From a virus, in the IMG/VR virus record IMGVR_UViG_3300005253_000186, positions 20,458 to 84,457 of that record: a stretch of DNA of 64,000 nucleotides; one strand, written 5' to 3'. The translations under genes and the position numbers were made by a program. This document shows, piece after piece, positions 59,119 through 64,000 of the stretch (its first letter is position 1; each line of letters opens with the position of its first letter). The notes below the pieces were generated by a model, which did not search any database, was not told the origin of the DNA, and was given only the letters and a program-made list of their open reading frames with translations.

Positions 59119-59916
59119 ATGGTTGCGACGGGACTACTAGAATTCGAACAGATCACGGTCAAGACGGTATCGCTTGACTTCCTGCTGGTTGAGTGGGTCG
59201 TTAAGCCGACGAACCGTCCGATCGACGACTTCGATTTCGTGGTCCTCAGAAGCCAATCTCCCAAGGGCCCATTCTCTGTGGTGTCGGAGGAGCTGGAGTC
59301 TATTTTCGCCTTTGCAGATGTTCATGCATCTCAGAAGGCAAGATGGCGCCAATGGCACTACAAAGTCCGGGTTATCGAACGGGACACGGAGAAGTTTTCC
59401 GAGTCCGAGATTGTTACAAACAGCGAAAAGCCGGACCGGATCGCTCTTGCGATCATCCGGAGAAACAATCTGCTTCTGAGGGTCAAAAACGGGATCGACG
59501 CCTTCGCCTTCATTGAGCGGACATTTGGGCAGAAGTGCACCTGCATGGACCCGGTGAAGTCAAGGAAGCGCCGCAGTGACTGTCCAATCTGTCTGGGAAC
59601 AACATTCGTCGGCGGGTTCCTCGACCCGATTCAGATCAAGATCAATGTTAGCCCGTCCCCGAAAGTCAGCCAGTTCGCAAACATGGGAGAGCTCCAGCCG
59701 AATCAGACGGCCGCATGGATGAGCAACTTCCCGGAGATCAAGCAGCGCGACGTGATCGTAGAGGCCGTCGCGAACGGAACCCGGTGGCGCGTGACCAGGA
59801 TGACCCCGACGAGGAAGAACAGGGCCCTGGTCCACCAGAACCTACTCCTGACCGAAATCAACCGGTCGGACATTGAATGGAAACTTGAGCTGCCAACTCT
59901 GGAGAAAGCATCATGA
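59119..59916 (+). CDS. virion protein with fibronectin-like and zinc modules
   Basis: 265 residues. Residues 15-95 look like a fibronectin-III domain (FLLVEWVVKPTNRPIDDFDF ... WRQWHYKVRVIE), followed by a helical segment, a zinc knuckle (CTCMD and CPICLG), and a beta-rich C-terminus ending TLEKAS. Similar proteins occur at head-tail junctions of myoviruses. Not certain. Confidence 0.7.
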   Translation: MVATGLLEFEQITVKTVSLDFLLVEWVVKPTNRPIDDFDFVVLRSQSPKGPFSVVSEELESIFAFADVHASQKARWRQWHYKVRVIERDTEKFSESEIVTNSEKPDRIALAIIRRNNLLLRVKNGIDAFAFIERTFGQKCTCMDPVKSRKRRSDCPICLGTTFVGGFLDPIQIKINVSPSPKVSQFANMGELQPNQTAAWMSNFPEIKQRDVIVEAVANGTRWRVTRMTPTRKNRALVHQNLLLTEINRSDIEWKLELPTLEKAS

Positions 59917-60062
59917 AACTTATCGAAAAGATTGCCGCGGGACCCTATATGCACAAGGGCAAAGGCAAGGGAAAGTCGATGATCAAAGCCTACATGGGCA
60001 AGAAGATGGGCAAAGACTACAAGCACAAGATGAAAATGGGCAAGGGCGGGATGACCTACTAA
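59913..60062 (+). CDS. IEKIA-leader protein 2, 49 residues
   Basis: ATG in an ATGA overlap. MKLIEKIAAGPYMHKGKGKG, then a Lys/Gly/Met-rich tail ending GGMTY. If the leader is cut at A, a basic 40-residue peptide remains, suited to neutralising DNA inside the capsid. Confidence 0.72.
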   Translation: MKLIEKIAAGPYMHKGKGKGKSMIKAYMGKKMGKDYKHKMKMGKGGMTY

Positions 60063-60397
60063 TGAAAACGATCGAGAAACTCGCCGTCCGCGGTGGACCG
60101 AAGCATCTCTTCGGGATGTGGAAGCGCGTCTTCAAGCCCAAGTTTAGAGTCCAGAGGACCACGGCTGCGACCGGAAAGCCGTTAGAGTCGTACATGGCAA
60201 CAGGAGTGACCGAGTCCAAAAGAAGAGCGGCCCAGAAGGCCCTTAAGGCTACCGCAAGACAAGCCAAAAGAGGAGCGAAAGCGGTTGGCAAGGCATTCCC
60301 CGCTGAAGCCATACCGGCAGCAGCCATCGGTGCCGCTGGACTTGGCGCTGGGTATGCACTCAGCAGGCGTCGCGGGAAGAAAAAAGAGCAGAAGTAG
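60062..60397 (+). CDS. IEKLA-leader protein 3
   Basis: 111 residues: MKTIEKLAVRGGPKH, strongly basic middle (RRAAQKALKATARQAKRGAK) and an AIGAAGLGAGYAL segment. Start is within the previous stop (TAATG). Confidence 0.75.
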   Translation: MKTIEKLAVRGGPKHLFGMWKRVFKPKFRVQRTTAATGKPLESYMATGVTESKRRAAQKALKATARQAKRGAKAVGKAFPAEAIPAAAIGAAGLGAGYALSRRRGKKKEQK

Positions 60398-60643
60398 ATG
60401 ATGCTGATCGAGAAGCTCGCTGTAGGCAACCCGCAGGTCCCGAGTAAGAGAGACAAGAAGCAGAGGATTGCGCGGCGCTGGCTCACTCGCGGTGAGGATA
60501 AAGATAAGGACGTTGCCCCGGACGGACGAAGCAAGAGGCAATTCGAAGGCAAGGGTGGCGGATTCGGCGAGAGCATGGGCGAGAACACTGGCGGAATAAC
60601 ATTTTCCGGCCAGGGCGAAGGATACCGAAGGTCAGTGATGTGA
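60398..60643 (+). CDS. IEKLA-leader protein 4
   Basis: 81 residues: MMLIEKLAVGNPQ, then basic, then Gly-rich. Follows directly on the previous stop. Confidence 0.72.
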   Translation: MMLIEKLAVGNPQVPSKRDKKQRIARRWLTRGEDKDKDVAPDGRSKRQFEGKGGGFGESMGENTGGITFSGQGEGYRRSVM

Positions 60644-61026
60644 GAAAGAAGGCCTTCTACAATGAAGATGCGGCCCCGAAGGCAGACACGAAAAGCGGAT
60701 ACGGGATCTATGATCACTCTGGATTGAATCCAGGGAAAGTCCCCCTTCCGGCGACGAACGAAGAGGCAAGCACGGCATCTGCGGTCGGCAAGAAGAAGCC
60801 CAGAAAGGCGACGGATAAGATGAAAAAAGAAGCCTCTGACGGCCTGTCAAAAGGATTCTCCGAGGAGATGCAGAAGCTTGGCTTCGGAATGATGCGGGGC
60901 GTGGGCACTTCTCCAATGGCGGTACCGCCGGCGATGGGCAAAGGCGGCGTAGTGGCCTCCAAGAGCAAGAAGGGTATGGGTCCGAAGATCAAGATTGTCT
61001 CGTCCAAGTCGAGAAAGACGTACTGA
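60640..61026 (+). CDS. basic virion-block protein, GTG start
   Basis: 128 residues; Lys/Gly/Ser-rich with MKKEASDG and QKLGFGM segments. No IEKLA leader at its N-terminus. Confidence 0.68.
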   Translation: MRKKAFYNEDAAPKADTKSGYGIYDHSGLNPGKVPLPATNEEASTASAVGKKKPRKATDKMKKEASDGLSKGFSEEMQKLGFGMMRGVGTSPMAVPPAMGKGGVVASKSKKGMGPKIKIVSSKSRKTY

Positions 61027-61490
61027 TGATGGTGATTGAGAAGCTAGCCGAAGCCTCGATGCACGCCCAATCATTCCTGGCCCACAACCCAGGGACGGAT
61101 GCGCATGGTCAATACGGCGTTGGCGGAGTTGTTAAAGGGCCGGTCAACGCCGTCATCGGAGAGAGAGGGCCGGAAGTAGTCGTACCGCTCAAGAAGAAGT
61201 TCATGAACAAGAAAGTCAAGGATATGGTACGATACTTCAAGGGCCAGGAACTCAAGAAGCAGGCCGTCAAGAAGAGGATGAAGATCGGAAAGATTGCCAA
61301 GAAGCCTCATCAGCACGGCGGATACGAGGAAAAGAAGGACGGGACACTGGTTCCCAACAGCGACCTTGGCAGCAGGCAAGCAACATCCGATGCAGCTCTA
61401 CATGGATCCCAGATGGGAAGCCTGTTCTCAAGCGGGTGGCTACAGAGCCAATCCGTCAGGAGTGGTGGTCAACCGAATCTTCGAGGGTAA
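61026..61490 (+). CDS. IEKLA-leader protein 5 with tape-measure-like GERGPE motif
   Basis: 154 residues: MMVIEKLAEASMH, then NAVIGERGPEVVVPLKKK at about 40-57, a motif normally found near the C-terminus of tail tape-measure proteins. Basic remainder. Here it stands alone on a small protein. Confidence 0.75.
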   Translation: MMVIEKLAEASMHAQSFLAHNPGTDAHGQYGVGGVVKGPVNAVIGERGPEVVVPLKKKFMNKKVKDMVRYFKGQELKKQAVKKRMKIGKIAKKPHQHGGYEEKKDGTLVPNSDLGSRQATSDAALHGSQMGSLFSSGWLQSQSVRSGGQPNLRG

Positions 61491-61496
61491 AGCAGC

Positions 61497-61856
61497 ATGC
61501 CAACGCTAATCGAGAAGATTGCCCAGTACGGCTCCGTCGAGGTAAAAGCCCGCCGGGCTCGGGCAGTTCGGGAAATCGTACAGGGCGCGACGACCGGGAC
61601 GTTCCTGGGCGGAGTATTCGGAAGGAGCACAAAGGCCGCCCTTATTGGATCGGGACTGGGAGCGCTGTATGGTGCCGCATCCGAGGTGATGACAAGGTCT
61701 GTCGAAGATGAGCAGAAGCGCCAGATTTCCAAATGGCAAGGGCGCTCCGACCCAAAGAGGAGTAGGATAAAGCCGTTCAAAGACGCAGAGTTCGGAAGCT
61801 CTGTTAGGGGGCATGCACGAGCCAAGGCCATGAAGATCATGAGGAGCACGGCATGA
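61497..61856 (+). CDS. IEKIA-leader protein 6
   Basis: 119 residues: MPTLIEKIAQYGSV, then a Gly/Ala hydrophobic segment (TGTFLGGVFGRS ... GSGLGALYGAA) and basic C-terminus. Confidence 0.72.
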   Translation: MPTLIEKIAQYGSVEVKARRARAVREIVQGATTGTFLGGVFGRSTKAALIGSGLGALYGAASEVMTRSVEDEQKRQISKWQGRSDPKRSRIKPFKDAEFGSSVRGHARAKAMKIMRSTA

Positions 61857-62059
61857 GCAGAGAAGATAGACCAGATCGCAAGATGGACATTCGCGAGTAC
61901 AAGGAATACTGCAAGGGCAAGCACGGGGAGAAGTCTGTCAACGATAGCCTCCTGAAGAACATAAACCGGGCGACAGGCGGAAGAACTCTGAGTCGGTCTG
62001 AGTTCGACAAGGTCCATGCGAAGATCAAGATTGGCCAAGAGCTCAAGAAGGAACAGTAG
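61853..62059 (+). CDS. small basic virion-block protein
   Basis: 68 residues, charged, no leader motif. Overlaps the previous gene by 4 bases. Confidence 0.65.
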   Translation: MSREDRPDRKMDIREYKEYCKGKHGEKSVNDSLLKNINRATGGRTLSRSEFDKVHAKIKIGQELKKEQ

Positions 62060-62061
62060 TC

Positions 62062-62406
62062 ATGATGATGATCGAGAAGGTCGCGAAGCTTTCTAAGGAG
62101 GAGCTTGACGAGCTCAATGAGTATGACCGGAAGAACGTCCCGCACTTCAGAAGAATGGCTAGTAGGCCGCAAGCAGCCCTCGGGTCTCAGCGTGCCCAGG
62201 CAGCTCTTGGGGCAATGAGCGGCGGAACACTTGCGAATCTCCTCGCTCGCGGCAGCAAGTACACAAGAAAGTACAAGGGACTGGCAACCCTGGCCGGAGT
62301 GGTTGGAGGAGCCGCGGCGGCGGGCGGAGCCGGGATGATGGCCCAAAAAAGCAAGAGGGAAGCGGCCAAGATGTTTCCCTATGAGGGAAGGAAGGCGAAG
62401 AAGTAG
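62062..62406 (+). CDS. IEKVA-leader protein 7
   Basis: 114 residues: MMMIEKVAKLSKEEL, acidic segment, then Gly/Ala-rich hydrophobic and basic end, like proteins 1, 3 and 6. Confidence 0.72.
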   Translation: MMMIEKVAKLSKEELDELNEYDRKNVPHFRRMASRPQAALGSQRAQAALGAMSGGTLANLLARGSKYTRKYKGLATLAGVVGGAAAAGGAGMMAQKSKREAAKMFPYEGRKAKK

Positions 62407-62880
62407 ATGCTCCGGATCTTGGACATAAACCGCAATGATGGCGAGCCAGTTCCCTTCTGGGAGATGAGCCGCGTCAAAGAGGGCGTAATCTCCTCGATCA
62501 AGGAGGTTCTGTACTCCGGCGTCATGAAGCACCCGACCGGGATCCTGGCCAATAGCATCCAGGGGTATGTGACCGGGCAGTCAATTTACATCATCTCCGA
62601 GCAGCCCCACGCCGACGCGCAGGACAAGGGGATGGCGAGCCACGTGATGTGGGCCTTGCTTGGGAAGACGATCCCGATCAGGATCTTTGAAGGAGGACAG
62701 ACGCGAGTGATCTTCAGGAAGGCTACGCTTAAGAGCTTCTTGAATGGTGGATGGGTCCATCCCGGGATCACTGCCAAGGAGTTTGTTTCCCGCGGAGTCG
62801 GTGCGGCCATGACGGGAATGTCCGGAATGAACTGGACGCTCAGGTCGCCCATGGGAGTTCCTAGGACGGCGGCGGCATGA
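62407..62880 (+). CDS. neck/tail-completion-like protein
   Basis: 157 residues. Mid-part GILANSIQGYVTGQSIYIIS-EQPHAD and GWVHPGITAKEFV resembles HK97-gp10-type neck/tail-completion proteins, which clamp the head-tail junction. Position supports this. Confidence 0.6.
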   Translation: MLRILDINRNDGEPVPFWEMSRVKEGVISSIKEVLYSGVMKHPTGILANSIQGYVTGQSIYIISEQPHADAQDKGMASHVMWALLGKTIPIRIFEGGQTRVIFRKATLKSFLNGGWVHPGITAKEFVSRGVGAAMTGMSGMNWTLRSPMGVPRTAAA

Positions 62881-63248
62881 ACGAGAACGTGATCATAGCG
62901 TTCAGGGACGAGATAGAGAAGACTGCTCAGGTTGGGGGGATCCGGGCCGCTGGTAGGCTCTGGAAGAGCGTCTTCACCGGAGCGAAAGGCCAGAAGGCTG
63001 GCCTGGGAAAAAGGATCGGGAGCGCCATCAAGGGAACAGCGGGGGCTGCGAGGCGCGACCTGAGGACGACTGGCCTCGGCAGAACAGGCAAGATTGCTCT
63101 GACCGGCGCAGCGCTGGTTGGGGCCCCAGCTTTGGCGGCAAGCCATCTGGCTGGTAAACAGACCGCGGCCCAGAAAGCTTACACGAGAAGGTTGACCGGA
63201 AGTTACAGGCCAGGCGCCGGCATGTTGGTGCCGCCGAGATCATACTAG
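62877..63248 (+). CDS. basic virion-block protein with IEKTA site
   Basis: 123 residues: DEIEKTAQVGGIRAAG at 11-26, then Lys/Arg/Gly-rich and AALVGAPALAASHLAG. Confidence 0.7.
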   Translation: MNENVIIAFRDEIEKTAQVGGIRAAGRLWKSVFTGAKGQKAGLGKRIGSAIKGTAGAARRDLRTTGLGRTGKIALTGAALVGAPALAASHLAGKQTAAQKAYTRRLTGSYRPGAGMLVPPRSY

Positions 63249-63257
63249 GGGAACAAG

Positions 63258-63635
63258 ATGAACGTAATCCCGTACACGAAACCACTGGACAGGGACCTTC
63301 TTCTGAAGAAGTTGGCGGCGATCCAGGGGGGACCGGCCCATACGCCGGCAAACCCTCCCCAGGAAGACAAAGTACAGCCGGTTGGTGCGCTGGAGAACAC
63401 ATTCCCGCACAACACGCAGGTCCCAGCAGGATTCGGAGGGAAAGGCGAGACAAACATGCGCGGCGAGGGCAACCAACTCGCTGCGATCCCGAAGGATATT
63501 ACCGCAAAGGTCGGCCCACGGTCGGTCAAGGACACGAACAATCCGACGATCAAAAAGGTCGCCAGCGCAGGCATCGAAGATGCGCTCTTGGCCGGATTCG
63601 TCGATGAGTTCAACAAGATTGCGAGGAAAGAATAA
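63258..63635 (+). CDS. virion-block protein with KLA/KVA/KIA sites
   Basis: 125 residues. LLLKKLAAIQGG at ~15-26, IKKVASAG and FNKIARKE near the C-terminus; Pro/Gly-rich middle. Candidate processed virion protein. Confidence 0.7.
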   Translation: MNVIPYTKPLDRDLLLKKLAAIQGGPAHTPANPPQEDKVQPVGALENTFPHNTQVPAGFGGKGETNMRGEGNQLAAIPKDITAKVGPRSVKDTNNPTIKKVASAGIEDALLAGFVDEFNKIARKE

Positions 63636-64000
63636 TGGCCGTTGCAATCGTTTACTCATCGTTCAGCCTGCACGAAGCAGGGAAATCTGCCAGTGATGCT
63701 TCCCGTGATTCTGTAGTCGCAGACAATCGTGGGAGCACCAATACTGGTGTGAAGACCTTCACGGACCCCAACAGGGACTTCGACGCCGAGGGCATCGACA
63801 GCACCTTCCGGCTTGAGATCCTGGAAGGGGTGGATGCAGGGGATGTTGGCGTCGTCTCCGTGTCAACAGACACGATCACGACGGATGCGGGCAGCAACTT
63901 CACTGGATCAGACGGTGTTCTCTACCGGCTCTACAAGCCGCCGAGCGCCACCGAGATCCTCACCGATCAGACTAAGCGTGGGCGCGGGATTGCTGGATAC
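63635..64000 (+). CDS. virion protein, partial (runs off the window)
   Basis: 122 visible residues from an ATG in a TAATG junction: MAVAIVYSSFSLHEAGKSAS, then a beta-rich Asp/Thr/Gly sequence. Possibly a tail or adhesin-like structural protein. C-terminus outside the window. Confidence 0.65.
   Translation, partial: MAVAIVYSSFSLHEAGKSASDASRDSVVADNRGSTNTGVKTFTDPNRDFDAEGIDSTFRLEILEGVDAGDVGVVSVSTDTITTDAGSNFTGSDGVLYRLYKPPSATEILTDQTKRGRGIAGY

Noticed and set aside
60182-60717. Long minus-strand open frames in the virion block
   Set aside because: Shadows of lysine/glycine-rich genes: few stops arise on the opposite strand, there are no ribosome sites, and amino-acid composition is unnatural (Pro/Ser/Leu).

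Overview
The window is part of a large tailed-phage (Caudoviricetes) genome, probably a jumbo or huge phage of an unidentified bacterial host. The evidence is a head-morphogenesis block (prohead protease, decoration-like protein, major capsid protein), dozens of tiny overlapping genes with strong Shine-Dalgarno sites, 35 canonical tRNA genes covering all 20 amino acids, a tmRNA, several eroded or interrupted tRNA-like RNAs, and phage-type accessory enzymes (dUTPase, NADAR, Nudix, P-loop kinase, three HNH nucleases). The standard stop codons are all in use. No terminase, portal, polymerase or tail gene is visible here.

Layout. Positions 1-48,048 are almost entirely minus strand. 1-9.4 kb: small regulators and zinc-ribbon, DNA-binding and unknown genes, with terminator/promoter pairs (hairpin plus U-run followed by GGTATAAG). 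9.0-14.5 kb: four tRNA-Ser genes, dUTPase, and 19 tiny paralogous genes in two families. 14.5-26.7 kb: tRNAs interleaved with HNH nucleases, a lipoprotein, an AAA+ ATPase and a third cluster of zinc-ribbon genes. The three small-protein clusters (28 proteins) share a ten-residue motif, [ST]-[LIVF]-G-x-x-[ILM]-x-x-[FYL]-[LIMVF], at the C-terminus in two clusters and the N-terminus in the third. 26.7-30.7 kb: about 13 overlapping paralogues starting MIC-x-LL. 30.7-37.4 kb: a tRNA/tmRNA island with membrane proteins, a possible attenuator and degenerate tRNA-like RNAs. 37.4-48.0 kb: unknown genes, three proteins with histone-H1-like lysine tails, and at 40.38-42.15 kb a non-coding array of about 31 CCAGCC-centred units. 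48.05-48.44 kb: a divergent control region with a sigma70-type promoter and three GTAAGTA sites. From 48.44 kb to the end, all genes are on the plus strand and encode virion and head-assembly proteins.

How the parts may work together (inference). The tRNAs, tmRNA and tRNA-linked RNAs form a translation-support module that is co-transcribed with small early/middle genes; many upstream genes end inside or at the first base of the next tRNA. The late block encodes an S78-like prohead protease, and at least 17 proteins in the block, including the major capsid protein, carry an [LIVE]-x-K-[LIVT]-A motif. Seven small basic or glycine-rich proteins begin with it, much like T4 capsid-targeting peptides. 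This motif, the 28-protein motif and the CCAGCC array are the strongest candidates for undescribed biology.
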